Below are positions 49,423 through 57,128 of a stretch of DNA of 57,128 bases, piece after piece (position 1 is the stretch's first letter; every line of letters starts with the position of its first letter). This stretch comes from Caldilineaceae bacterium. GTDB taxonomy: Bacteria; Chloroflexota; Anaerolineae; Caldilineales; Caldilineaceae. Below the pieces are notes generated by a model. The model worked only from the letters and a program-made list of their open reading frames with translations. It made no database searches and had not been told where the DNA came from. The stretch lies in NCBI GenBank assembly GCA_020845455.1, contig JADLFO010000023.1:1-57128 (forward strand), in the 5' to 3' direction. The position numbers were made by a program, and so were the translations under genes.

Positions 49423-52400
49423 ATGCACTCCATCGGGTTGTGGAGCAGATTGTTCATACACCGGCTGCCGGCCGCGCTGTTGGCCCTGCTGATCGGGCTG
49501 AGCGCCGCGCTGGGCATCTTTCAGCCCGCGCAAGCGCAAGCGACCCTCACCTTCGTCCAACTCGGCGGGGTCGTCGCAGCGCCGTGGGAAACCGCCGTGC
49601 AAGGCGGCACGACCTTCACCGTCAAAGTAGACCACAATAGCGCCATCGGTCGTGTGCAATGGCGGTGGGACAACGGAAACTGGAGTTCATGCGTCACCCC
49701 GTCGCCGGCAGACCCTGCCACCTTCACCGTCACCGCGCCAGGCGCCAACAATACAGGCGCCCACACCTTGTCTGTGCGGGCATTTTCCGGCACAAACTGC
49801 AGCGGTAACAGCCTTGGCACTGTATCTGCATCGGTTTTTATCGCCAACGGCCCGATTGCCAACAACCCCGATACCGCGCTGAGCTGTGGCATGGATATCA
49901 TCATGGTGCTGGACGAGTCCGGCTCGATTGTCAGCGCAGGCGGGTCAGGCAACATCTTGCAGACGGTACGCAATGCAGCGTTGGACTTTGTCAACGGGCT
50001 GGCAGGCACCGACTCCTATATCCGGGTGATCGAATTTGCTTCGCGTGCGCAGCCCGCCCTCATTCAGAATGCTGGAGGCACTCCTGTTGTAGATTTCCAG
50101 GTACTCGACGCTAACTATCCCTCCAGGTTTAATACCTATATCAACGGCGCCAACTTCAACGCAACCAGCTATCGTGCAGCCATTACCAACAGCGGTAACG
50201 ACATTGGGTACTGGACAAATTGGGAAGCCGCACTCTACCAGGTGTCGCAGGTCCCCACTCGGACCCCCCCCGGCCGCATCCCACTGGTAATCTTCTTTAC
50301 CGACGGCAATCCGACGGCCACCGGAATCGGCAGTAACCCGTCGACAAACCAGTCAAACACCGCTGCGCTGAACGCGGCGATTCCTCGGGCCAATGCTATT
50401 AAAAACCAGGGCCGTCACATTTTCGTGGTCGGTTTCCCCAACCCGACCCTGGCTCACGCCAACGTGCAGGCCATCTCCGGCCCGGACCGCTACCCGAACC
50501 AGGCGAATATCGGCCTCGCCGATTACATCTCCAAGGGGTCGGGTGACGATCTAGGGCAGATCTTCCAAAATATTATCACCCAGCTCTGCGGCGTCACCGT
50601 CCAGGTCACCAAAAAGGTCGACGACGACAACAACCCCGCCACACCACCTACCGCGGCGGCGGGGTGGACCTTCACGGGCGATGTGGATGTGCCTACTCCA
50701 AACGGGAACAACTATGATTGGACCTCGCCGAACCCGGCGATTGCTCCCGGCAGTCTTGCCTCCGGCGTCACCAATGTGGATGGGCATGTCATCTTTGGCT
50801 GGCGCGCCGCCAACATCAGTAATCTCTCGCGGATCGTCGTCACGGAAACGCCGCAAGCTGCGTATCGCCTGAACGACATCACTTGTCCTACGTTGCCGGG
50901 GAGCGCAAGCTTTACACCGAATGTCGGCGGCAATTCGTTCACGCTCGACAACCTGCCCAACTCGACTACCAGCCAGTGCCAGGTGGTCAACGTGCGTAAG
51001 CCGAAGTTTGAGACACTATGCACGGATACGGGCATGCTCGACCCGAACGACCCCTATATGGAAGGCGAGATCACGAATACCGACGCCAGCGCGCAGATCA
51101 ACGGCTGGCAAATGGAAATCAAGTTCGACGCCAGCCTCAAGGATAAGATCAAGTTTGAAGGGGGCAACCGGTTCACCTCCTCGGTGCCAGGCGTTGCCTG
51201 CGTGTTCACCGAGACCGACGGCAGCGGCAACGTCGTCCCCGGCGGCGTCAACTACAATCGCGCGCTCTGTACGCTGCCCAACCCGAACGCGCTGACGGCC
51301 GGACAGACCTGGACGGTGCGGGTCTTTACGGATCGCACGGGGCCTGGCAACTTCATCATGAACGGCCTGGTGTCCGCGATCAACACGCAAGGCGAGATCG
51401 CACAGCCCGGCACGATCTTCCATGACGCATGCGTCGGCGCAGTGCCTGTGACGCTGAGCTACTTCCAGACGGCGCGCGACGGCGATGTGACCCGTTTCGA
51501 ATGGAGCACGGCCACCGAAAGCGACAACGCCGGTTTCGAACTGTATGCTCAGCAGGGCAGCGAGATGGTCAAGATCGGCCCGGACTTGATCCCCTCCAAG
51601 GTGATCAACAGCCTCGAACCGCAGGACTATGCGCTGGACCTGACCGGCATCCAGGCCACAGAGTTCTATCTCTATGATGTAGACACCAAGGGCAGTATGC
51701 GCCCCCATGGCCCCTTTGTCTTGGGCGAGAGCTTCGGCGAAAGAGTCGTCGTCGAGCCGATCGACTGGACGGCTGTCCATGCCGAACACGACGCTAAGGC
51801 GCAGGGCCGCGCCGCTTCCGATGCGGCGGCGGTGAGCAGTGAACTGGCTGCGGCAGCCCTTGCCGGCGCAGCGGAGGTGAACACGGCCGATATGACCCTG
51901 CGCGAACAGGTCGCCTTTGTCGAGAGCAGCGCGGCGCCCAGCGAGGGCAATGGCGCGACCCCGGCGGCCACGACCGCAACCCCACGCGCATACATGCCTT
52001 TGCTCCAGTCCGGCGCAAACGGTGTCGCGCCGGTTCAACCGATCGAGCCAACTCAGCCGATCGAGCCAACCCAGCCGATCGAGCCAACCCAGCCGATCGA
52101 GCCAACTCAGCCGATCGAGCCAACTGAGCCGACCGAACCAATCCAGCCGGTTGAGCCGACCGTGCCGACTGACCCGGCCGCAGTCACGACCGCAAAGGTG
52201 AACTTCGGCGTCCGCGCCACCGGCTTCTATCGGGTGACCTTTGAGGATCTGGCGGCGGCAGGCATCAACTACAGCGGCGTGCGCTCCGCCAGCCTAGCGC
52301 TGACCCACCGCGGCCGACCCGTGCCGATCCGTGTGGTCAGTGGGGATGTCTTTGGCCCCGGCGCATACATCGAGTTCTATGGCGAGGCGCTGGACACGCT

Positions 52401-54231
52401 CTACACCGACAAGAACGTCTATACGCTTGAGGTCAATTCGGCCCTGGTGAAGCGAATTGGGATCAACACCATTGACCCTGCCGACGAACAGCCGCTGGGA
52501 GTTTATACAGAGCGCACCGTCTTTGACAATGACCGCGCCTACATGTCCTCTTCACCAGGGACAGAGCCATGGTTCGACGTTGAACTCTATACGCCCTATG
52601 GCGCCGGCGCGCAAGAGGTCAAGTTCAACGTTGACGGGTACGTCGCGGGCGCAGGGGCGGCCCAGATCGAAGTCGAGGTCTGGGGTGGCTCAAGCTTCTC
52701 TTCGATCGACAATGACCACCATCTGCTTGTGTCGCTCAACGGTCAGCCCATAGCCGACGAATCCTTTGACGGTTATAGCGCCCACACATTCACGGTGACG
52801 TTGCCGGATGGGCTGTTGGTCAACGGCGAGAACACGCTGACGCTGAACGCCCCGCGCGACAACGGTGTCCGCTGGGACATCATGCAGTTGGATCGCTACA
52901 CGGTCACCTACCCGCGCACGGTTGTAGCCCGCAATAACGCGCTCAACTTTGAGGCGACGAGCAATGTGCTGCGTGTGGAAGGGTTGACGTCGCCGGAGGT
53001 CATCGCCTATCGTTCGGATGCAGACAGCCTGGTGCGGCTGGATAGAGTCCTCGTCGAGCCGTCCAATGGCGGCTATGCAGCCAAGTTTGTGGGCAGCGCA
53101 CAGCCGGCGACCTACCATGTGACGACGGTAGGCAACCTGCTCAAACCCAGCATCGAGGCGGTACCGACTGTGCCCGATCTGCTGAGCACGCCGGCCACCT
53201 TCCTGATGATCTCGCACCCATCGTTCATCGACGACCTGGCGTCGTTGGTCGCGGCCCGCACGGCGCAAGGCTATACAGTCAAAGTCGTAGATGTCAACGA
53301 CCTGTATAACCGGTACACCTATGGCATCCTCGACGCCGCGGCGATCCAAGCCTATATCCAGGATGCCGCCGCACAGATGGGAACCAAGTATGTGCTGTTG
53401 GTCGGCGGTGACACCTATGACTATCGCAACCGCACCAACAGCGGCAGCATCAGCTTTATTCCCTCTCTCTGGACTGCAACCGGTGAAGCTGCACGCTGGA
53501 CTCCTGTGGATCCGTTCTATGCCGACCTGAATAGCGACTTCGTGCCGGACTTAGCCATCGGACGCTTCCCCGTACGCACATCGGAGGAACTGCTGACTGC
53601 GATTGCCAAGACACAGGTCTATCAGAACGCCACCGACTACGCCCGTAACGCGGTCTTTACCGCCGACGATGTGGATGGGGTCAACAACTTCATGGCGCAG
53701 AGTGAGGCGATGGCCGGCACGCTGACGGGGGCGGGATGGCAGATCACTCCTGCCTACATCGACATCTTAGGGGTAGCGAACGCTAAGGCGACGCTGGTGG
53801 AGAGTATCAACAACGGCGCTGGACTGGTCAGCTTTGTGGGCCACTCCAGCCCAACCAAGTGGGCCACGTCGCTCTTCAGCAGCGCAGATGCGGAGACGCT
53901 GGCCAACACCGGCAAGCCGACCGTTGTGCTGCAATGGGGTTGTTGGAATACCTACTACGCCGATGCCAAGATGAACACGCTGGGACATAAGTTCATGCTC
54001 TCCGGCGACCGCGGCGCTGCCGCCGTTCTCGGCGCAACCGCCTTGACGGGCAGTGACGCCGGAACCAAGTTAGGCCCACTGGTTATGCAACGCGTCGTAC
54101 AGACCGGAATGACGCTGGGTGACGCTGTCTTGCAAGGCAAGCAACAACTCGCCCAGACCGACCCTGGCCGGGTGGATCTCCTCTTGGGCTGGACGATCCT
54201 GGGAGACCCGACAGTTGTCGTAACCCGGTAA
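49423..54231 (+). CDS. Large secreted protein with VWA domain and C-terminal gingipain-like (C25) peptidase domain
   Basis: A 1602-residue protein. ATG 49423 has AAGGAG 6 bases upstream and is followed at once by a signal peptide ending A-Q-A near residue 38; ATG 49327 lacks both. A von Willebrand A domain (about 155-400) has an intact MIDAS D164-x-S166-x-S168. A prealbumin-like and a binding-type beta domain follow (about 410-680), then an FnIII-like segment P-V-T-L-S-Y-F. A Gln-Pro-Ile-Glu-Pro-Thr repeat linker (about 872-915) leads to a gingipain-propeptide-like domain (about 925-1010). The C25 caspase-like domain (about 1255-1600) has V-L-L-V-G-G-D. The catalytic pair is predicted as His1474 in V-G-H-S-S and Cys1507 in W-G-C-W. 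It has no C-terminal sorting domain. It may cleave proteins at the cell surface. Confidence 0.88.
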   Translation: MHSIGLWSRLFIHRLPAALLALLIGLSAALGIFQPAQAQATLTFVQLGGVVAAPWETAVQGGTTFTVKVDHNSAIGRVQWRWDNGNWSSCVTPSPADPATFTVTAPGANNTGAHTLSVRAFSGTNCSGNSLGTVSASVFIANGPIANNPDTALSCGMDIIMVLDESGSIVSAGGSGNILQTVRNAALDFVNGLAGTDSYIRVIEFASRAQPALIQNAGGTPVVDFQVLDANYPSRFNTYINGANFNATSYRAAITNSGNDIGYWTNWEAALYQVSQVPTRTPPGRIPLVIFFTDGNPTATGIGSNPSTNQSNTAALNAAIPRANAIKNQGRHIFVVGFPNPTLAHANVQAISGPDRYPNQANIGLADYISKGSGDDLGQIFQNIITQLCGVTVQVTKKVDDDNNPATPPTAAAGWTFTGDVDVPTPNGNNYDWTSPNPAIAPGSLASGVTNVDGHVIFGWRAANISNLSRIVVTETPQAAYRLNDITCPTLPGSASFTPNVGGNSFTLDNLPNSTTSQCQVVNVRKPKFETLCTDTGMLDPNDPYMEGEITNTDASAQINGWQMEIKFDASLKDKIKFEGGNRFTSSVPGVACVFTETDGSGNVVPGGVNYNRALCTLPNPNALTAGQTWTVRVFTDRTGPGNFIMNGLVSAINTQGEIAQPGTIFHDACVGAVPVTLSYFQTARDGDVTRFEWSTATESDNAGFELYAQQGSEMVKIGPDLIPSKVINSLEPQDYALDLTGIQATEFYLYDVDTKGSMRPHGPFVLGESFGERVVVEPIDWTAVHAEHDAKAQGRAASDAAAVSSELAAAALAGAAEVNTADMTLREQVAFVESSAAPSEGNGATPAATTATPRAYMPLLQSGANGVAPVQPIEPTQPIEPTQPIEPTQPIEPTQPIEPTEPTEPIQPVEPTVPTDPAAVTTAKVNFGVRATGFYRVTFEDLAAAGINYSGVRSASLALTHRGRPVPIRVVSGDVFGPGAYIEFYGEALDTLYTDKNVYTLEVNSALVKRIGINTIDPADEQPLGVYTERTVFDNDRAYMSSSPGTEPWFDVELYTPYGAGAQEVKFNVDGYVAGAGAAQIEVEVWGGSSFSSIDNDHHLLVSLNGQPIADESFDGYSAHTFTVTLPDGLLVNGENTLTLNAPRDNGVRWDIMQLDRYTVTYPRTVVARNNALNFEATSNVLRVEGLTSPEVIAYRSDADSLVRLDRVLVEPSNGGYAAKFVGSAQPATYHVTTVGNLLKPSIEAVPTVPDLLSTPATFLMISHPSFIDDLASLVAARTAQGYTVKVVDVNDLYNRYTYGILDAAAIQAYIQDAAAQMGTKYVLLVGGDTYDYRNRTNSGSISFIPSLWTATGEAARWTPVDPFYADLNSDFVPDLAIGRFPVRTSEELLTAIAKTQVYQNATDYARNAVFTADDVDGVNNFMAQSEAMAGTLTGAGWQITPAYIDILGVANAKATLVESINNGAGLVSFVGHSSPTKWATSLFSSADAETLANTGKPTVVLQWGCWNTYYADAKMNTLGHKFMLSGDRGAAAVLGATALTGSDAGTKLGPLVMQRVVQTGMTLGDAVLQGKQQLAQTDPGRVDLLLGWTILGDPTVVVTR
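52036..52161. repeat. 18-base tandem repeats encoding the QPIEPT linker
   Basis: Five near-identical CAGCCGATCGAGCCAACY units (52036-52125) and two degenerate ones (52126-52161) encode hexapeptide Gln-Pro-Ile-Glu-Pro-Thr repeats, a stiff linker. The near identity at synonymous positions suggests recent copy-number change. Confidence 0.9.
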
Positions 54232-54257
54232 CTTTCGAAAATCGGTTGAAGTAGATG

Positions 54258-54292
54258 ATGAAGGGTTGCGGCTGGTTGTCGCAACCCTTCAT
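54258..54292 (+). terminator. Stem-loop after the VWA-C25 gene, probable terminator
   Basis: ATGAAGGGTTGCG (54258-54270) pairs perfectly with CGCAACCCTTCAT (54280-54292) around 9 bases. It starts 27 bases after the stop. There is no T run, so termination is likely but not certain. Confidence 0.55.
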
Positions 54293-54369
54293 GCTAGATA
54301 GCGGCAGCCGATGGGGATTGGAGGGGGTGTGATTCTCGCCTGGGCTGCGCTTGTGATAGGATGCGCTGT

Positions 54370-56259
54370 ATGTCTACGATTTTGGCCGTGTTTCAGCGCG
54401 ATGGGACCCCCGTGGCGCAGACTACCCTAGAGAAGATGCTGGCGGCAACGCCGGCGCGAGCCGTGGACGGCCAGAGATGCTGGCGCGATGGCCCGATCGG
54501 ACTCGCCCATCAACACTTCTGGGTGACGCCGGAAGAGATTGGTGAATGCCAACCGCTGGTCAGCGACGAGCCGCGGCTCGCCATCACAGCCGATGTGCGC
54601 CTCGACAACCGCCCTGCTCTCTGCCGAAGCCTGCGCCTCACGCCGGAGCAGGCGCGAACGATTTCAGATGCAGCGTTGATCTTGTACGCCTATCAGACCT
54701 GGAGCATCGACTGCGTAACCCATCTGCTGGGTGAATTCGCCTTTGCCATTTGGGATGAGTCCCGCCAATCGCTCTTCGCTGCCTGTGATCAGATCGGCGG
54801 CCGCAGCCTGGCCTATCAAGTCGACCACAACGCCCTCTGGCTCAGTTCCGCAATCCCGCATCTGCTGGCGCGCCCAGGCTTCATCCCTCGCATCAACGAC
54901 CATAAAGTAGCCGAATATCTGTCGCTTGGTTGGGAAGACCACAGCGGCTCCTTTATCCAGGACATCCACTATCTCCCGCCCGCCCACGCCCTCTTGGCAA
55001 CGCCATCCGAGATCAAGCTCTGGCGCTACTGGGATATCGACCCGCAGCGGCAGATCCGCTATCGCGCCGAGCGCGACTATACCGATCACTTCGCCGAACT
55101 GCTGGACGAGGCGGTACGCTGCCGGCTGCGCAGCGCATCACCCGTCGCTATCTCCCTGGGCGGCGGCTTGGACTCAGGGTTGGTGGCGGCACTGGCGGCC
55201 AAGCAGTTGGCACAGGCTGCGCCGCGACAACCTTTGCGCAGTTTCTCCTGGGTCTTTGACGACGATATGCTTGCCGATGCGAATGAACGGCATTGGATCC
55301 AGCCGTTGGCCGAGCAGTATGGGGTTCAGGCGACCTATCTGGCAGGCGATGAATGCTGGCCGCTGCGCGATCTGAGTCAGTGGCCGATCCTGCCCGAATG
55401 TCCAGGGTTCGACCCCTATCACCTATTGCGTAAACAGGTTTTAGAGGCATGCCAGGCCGCCGGCTGTCGGGTCTTGCTCAACGGCTATACCGGTGAACTC
55501 TTGGGATATGGTTGGCGCTATTGGGCTGTGGATGGCCTGCGCCAAGGTCGTTGGCGCAAGATCGCGCGCATTGTCCGCCAGAACCATCAACTTCTCAATG
55601 CGAGACAAGAAGCCCGCTATCTACTTCGCGCCCTACTCCCGCGCACGCTGCGCTACCGCTACCGGCAAGCAAAACGCCGTGTCAAAGGGGGCGGGCGGCT
55701 CTTTCAGAGCCAGAACCCGGCTGCTGCCGCCGGGCTGCTGCAGCGCACGAATTACTATGGCACGCTCATAGAAACGCAGCGTTGGCGCGACTTTCCTGCA
55801 CCAGGCCAATGGGAACGTTATCGGGCCGTAACCCCCAATAATCTCCCCCAGGGCAGAGGAGCCGCCGTCGGCATTTACTACGCGTATGAGATCGAAACCC
55901 TGGCGCCTTTTCGAGATCAGCGACTGGTCGAACTGGCCCTTGCGATCCCAGGCGATCAACTGGGACATCCGGGCGCATACAAAGAATGGCAGATGAAGCT
56001 TGGGTGTGAGTTGCTCCCACAGGCGCATCTGACCAAGGGCAAAACAGGCAGCCTGCGCCCACTCTCTGGTCGAGGGTTGCAGCGTGAGGCAGCGACCCTG
56101 GCAAACCTGCTCGAAACCCCCAAAGTAGTCGAATACGGATACATTGACGCAGACCGCCTGCGGCGCTTACAACAGGAGCTTCAAGGTCCGGAATTGCAGA
56201 CCTACTGGCTGTGGCAGGTGGTTGCACTTGAGCTATGGTTGCGAAAGTACTGGACGTAG
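54370..56259 (+). CDS. Asparagine-synthetase-like lasso peptide cyclase
   Basis: A 629-residue protein of the asparagine synthetase B fold. I start it at ATG 54370 (AGG 9 bases upstream); ATG 54361 is the alternative. The N-terminal glutaminase-like domain (about 1-200) lacks the nucleophile Cys after Met (Met-Ser-Thr instead), so it cannot release ammonia from glutamine. The synthetase domain has the PP-loop S-L-G-G-G-L-D-S near 262, where Gly replaces the first Ser of S-G-G-x-D-S, then N-G-Y-T-G-E-L-L-G near 378 and a late Y-E-I-E-T-L-A-P-F-R-D. A glutaminase-dead, ATP-using enzyme next to a lasso-type precursor is expected to adenylate the Asp side chain and close the ring amide. Context supports lasso cyclase over asparagine synthesis. 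Confidence 0.88.
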   Translation: MSTILAVFQRDGTPVAQTTLEKMLAATPARAVDGQRCWRDGPIGLAHQHFWVTPEEIGECQPLVSDEPRLAITADVRLDNRPALCRSLRLTPEQARTISDAALILYAYQTWSIDCVTHLLGEFAFAIWDESRQSLFAACDQIGGRSLAYQVDHNALWLSSAIPHLLARPGFIPRINDHKVAEYLSLGWEDHSGSFIQDIHYLPPAHALLATPSEIKLWRYWDIDPQRQIRYRAERDYTDHFAELLDEAVRCRLRSASPVAISLGGGLDSGLVAALAAKQLAQAAPRQPLRSFSWVFDDDMLADANERHWIQPLAEQYGVQATYLAGDECWPLRDLSQWPILPECPGFDPYHLLRKQVLEACQAAGCRVLLNGYTGELLGYGWRYWAVDGLRQGRWRKIARIVRQNHQLLNARQEARYLLRALLPRTLRYRYRQAKRRVKGGGRLFQSQNPAAAAGLLQRTNYYGTLIETQRWRDFPAPGQWERYRAVTPNNLPQGRGAAVGIYYAYEIETLAPFRDQRLVELALAIPGDQLGHPGAYKEWQMKLGCELLPQAHLTKGKTGSLRPLSGRGLQREAATLANLLETPKVVEYGYIDADRLRRLQQELQGPELQTYWLWQVVALELWLRKYWT

Positions 56260-56267
56260 CATATACT
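56239..56267 (+). promoter_or_regulatory. Internal promoter for the lasso precursor gene
   Basis: TTGCGA (56239-56244), within the last codons of the cyclase gene, and TATACT (56262-56267) are exactly 17 bases apart. A start near 56275 gives a leader of about 37 bases ending in AGAGGAGG. The precursor could thus be made in excess of the enzyme. Confidence 0.65.
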
Positions 56268-56311
56268 ATCATCAGATCGATTTAGCCGCTCATGCAGAGG
56301 AGGTCAACTAC

Positions 56312-56518
56312 ATGCGGGACAACCAAACCCCAAGCCCACAGGTCATACGACGCTCTGCTCAATCGCTCGCAGTGGGCTCGGCCTCCTATCAGGGCAAACA
56401 AGCCTACTCTGTGCCGGTCTTGACAGCCTACGGGGATATACGCAGTATTACATTGGGCAGCACGGCAGGTGTGATAGACAGTCCCCCAGATGCCCCAGGA
56501 GGCCCGCTACAGACCTAA
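56312..56518 (+). CDS. Lasso peptide precursor (A protein)
   Basis: A 68-residue peptide. AGAGGAGG lies 8 bases before ATG 56312. The leader ends with Y32-x2-P35-x-L37-x3-G41-x5-T47-L48, which places Tyr at -17, Pro at -14, Leu at -12, Gly at -8 and Thr at -2. That is the recognition pattern of RRE-dependent lasso leaders. Cleavage after Leu48 would give a 20-residue core (codons 56456-56515): ring GSTAGVID and tail SPPDAPGGPLQT. Gly1 and Asp8 give a standard 8-residue macrolactam. The tail is rich in Pro and has no aromatic plug residue. It ends in Thr, a possible target for the kinase-like gene next door. The product name and activity are unknown. Confidence 0.85.
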   Translation: MRDNQTPSPQVIRRSAQSLAVGSASYQGKQAYSVPVLTAYGDIRSITLGSTAGVIDSPPDAPGGPLQT

Positions 56519-56544
56519 CTCTCTGTTTTTGACTCTGGCGGAGA

Positions 56545-57128
56545 ATGTCACATCTACTGATCGCGTGTACCCAGGGCATTCAGCCACGATGCCTCTATCG
56601 GCTCGCCGGGTTGGATGTCTGGACGAACTGCCCGCTTCCTCTCCTGCCGTTTGCGCCGTCTCTCGCTGTGGAGACGGCGGCGCATTATTCCGGCCCCTCT
56701 GAGATCGAGCACACTAGCGCCCCTTATATCGCTGTGCGCGCACCGCTCGGTGGGCGCGTCTGCACGGTCTCTGTGGCACGCACACCCCATGGCTACCATG
56801 TTGACGTCGAGGGGGTGGGCGCGTTCCGGGTGAATGACGCCGGCGACACGATCCACGCCGACCCGGCCTCGCATGGAGCGGTAGAGGATGCGGTCTTTAC
56901 AGAAGCCCTGCTCGGCCCGCCGCTGATGCTCGCCTTCGCCCTGCGCGATGTCTGGTGTCTGCACGCCGGCGCCTCGCTGATCGACGGCAAGCCGGCCGCC
57001 TTCGCCGCCGATTCAGGCACGGGCAAATCGACCCTGGCACGCCGCTTGGATGAACTCGGCATGCGCCGCGTCGCCGACGACATCCTGCCCATCACCCTCA
57101 CCGGCGGACAGGTCCACGCCTGGCCCCA
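56545..57128 (+). CDS. HPr-kinase-like protein of the lasso cluster (partial, runs off the window)
   Basis: An open frame from ATG 56545 to the window end (194 codons, no stop). It has L-H-A-G-A-S-L-I-D-G near residue 140, Walker A D-S-G-T-G-K-S-T near 156-163 and R-V-A-D-D-I near 174. This is the HPr kinase/phosphorylase C-domain pattern without the rest of a PTS context. Similar kinases occur in lasso clusters such as that of paeninodin, where the precursor's C-terminal Ser is phosphorylated. An in-frame stop at 56530 limits the start. GGCGGAG is only 1 base from the ATG, so a later start is possible. The next genes (RRE and leader peptidase) would be to the right. Confidence 0.8.
   Translation, partial: MSHLLIACTQGIQPRCLYRLAGLDVWTNCPLPLLPFAPSLAVETAAHYSGPSEIEHTSAPYIAVRAPLGGRVCTVSVARTPHGYHVDVEGVGAFRVNDAGDTIHADPASHGAVEDAVFTEALLGPPLMLAFALRDVWCLHAGASLIDGKPAAFAADSGTGKSTLARRLDELGMRRVADDILPITLTGGQVHAWP

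Noticed and set aside
49423..54231. The C25 peptidase as the lasso leader peptidase or isopeptidase
   Set aside because: Lasso leader peptidases are small transglutaminase-like cytoplasmic proteins and lasso isopeptidases are serine hydrolases. This is a huge secreted protein ended by its own stem-loop.
54361..56259. The asparagine-synthetase-like gene as a true asparagine synthetase
   Set aside because: It lacks the essential Cys after the initiator Met and lies 52 bases from a lasso-type precursor, so ring closure is the better explanation.

Overview
This is a GC-rich, gene-dense bacterial chromosome window. The combination of long TPTPTP-type linkers on surface proteins, a DUF3179 lipoprotein, a eukaryote-type UDP-glucose pyrophosphorylase, a dnaK-grpE-dnaJ operon with a zinc-finger-less DnaJ, and a large secreted C25 peptidase suggests a member of the Chloroflexota (Anaerolineae/Caldilineae-like). 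That assignment is inference from gene content; there is no rRNA marker here. Recognisable promoters are of the sigma-70 type with a preference for TATACT-like -10 boxes.

Layout. 1-315: the tail of a probable transposase and a tRNA-Asn with a textbook promoter and terminator. 446-10258: a DUF3179 lipoprotein; a leftward operon of three membrane or surface proteins; rightward gamma-glutamyltransferase-like and UGP2-type genes. 10424-18716: a leftward protein-quality-control block (hsp20, clpB, a DUF892 ferritin-like gene, dnaK-grpE-dnaJ) with clear terminators and a striking palindrome upstream of clpB. 19307-25574: a rightward set (NYN/OST-HTH protein, glycosyltransferase, lower-GC FkbM methyltransferase, Kup potassium transporter). 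25579-34468: MacB/FtsX-type ABC exporter, zinc alcohol dehydrogenase, an orphan RHS fragment, a K+/H+ antiporter, a GpsA-like dehydrogenase and a heme A synthase family protein.

34550-48908 is one leftward operon of 14 genes, with tightly packed or overlapping ends and a good promoter at 48931-48959. It encodes surface polysaccharide or glycoconjugate synthesis. It contains a CapD/PglF-type 4,6-dehydratase, a DegT aminotransferase, a PglD/NeuD acetyltransferase and a PglC-type phosphoglycosyl transferase, which together would make and load a bacillosamine-type di-N-acetyl sugar. It also has three glycosyltransferases, an epimerase, a polysaccharide deacetylase, a polymerase-like membrane protein, a GNAT protein, a nucleotidyltransferase, a YdcF-like protein and a low-molecular-weight tyrosine phosphatase.

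49423-54231 encodes a 1602-residue secreted VWA plus gingipain-like (C25) protein. The right edge (54370-57128) holds what I consider the most interesting system: the left part of a lasso peptide biosynthetic cluster. It has an asparagine-synthetase-like lasso cyclase, a 68-residue precursor peptide with the full leader signature (Tyr -17, Pro -14, Leu -12, Gly -8, Thr -2) and a predicted G1-D8 ring, and an HPr-kinase-like gene that runs off the window. The RRE and leader-peptidase genes would be expected just beyond the edge.
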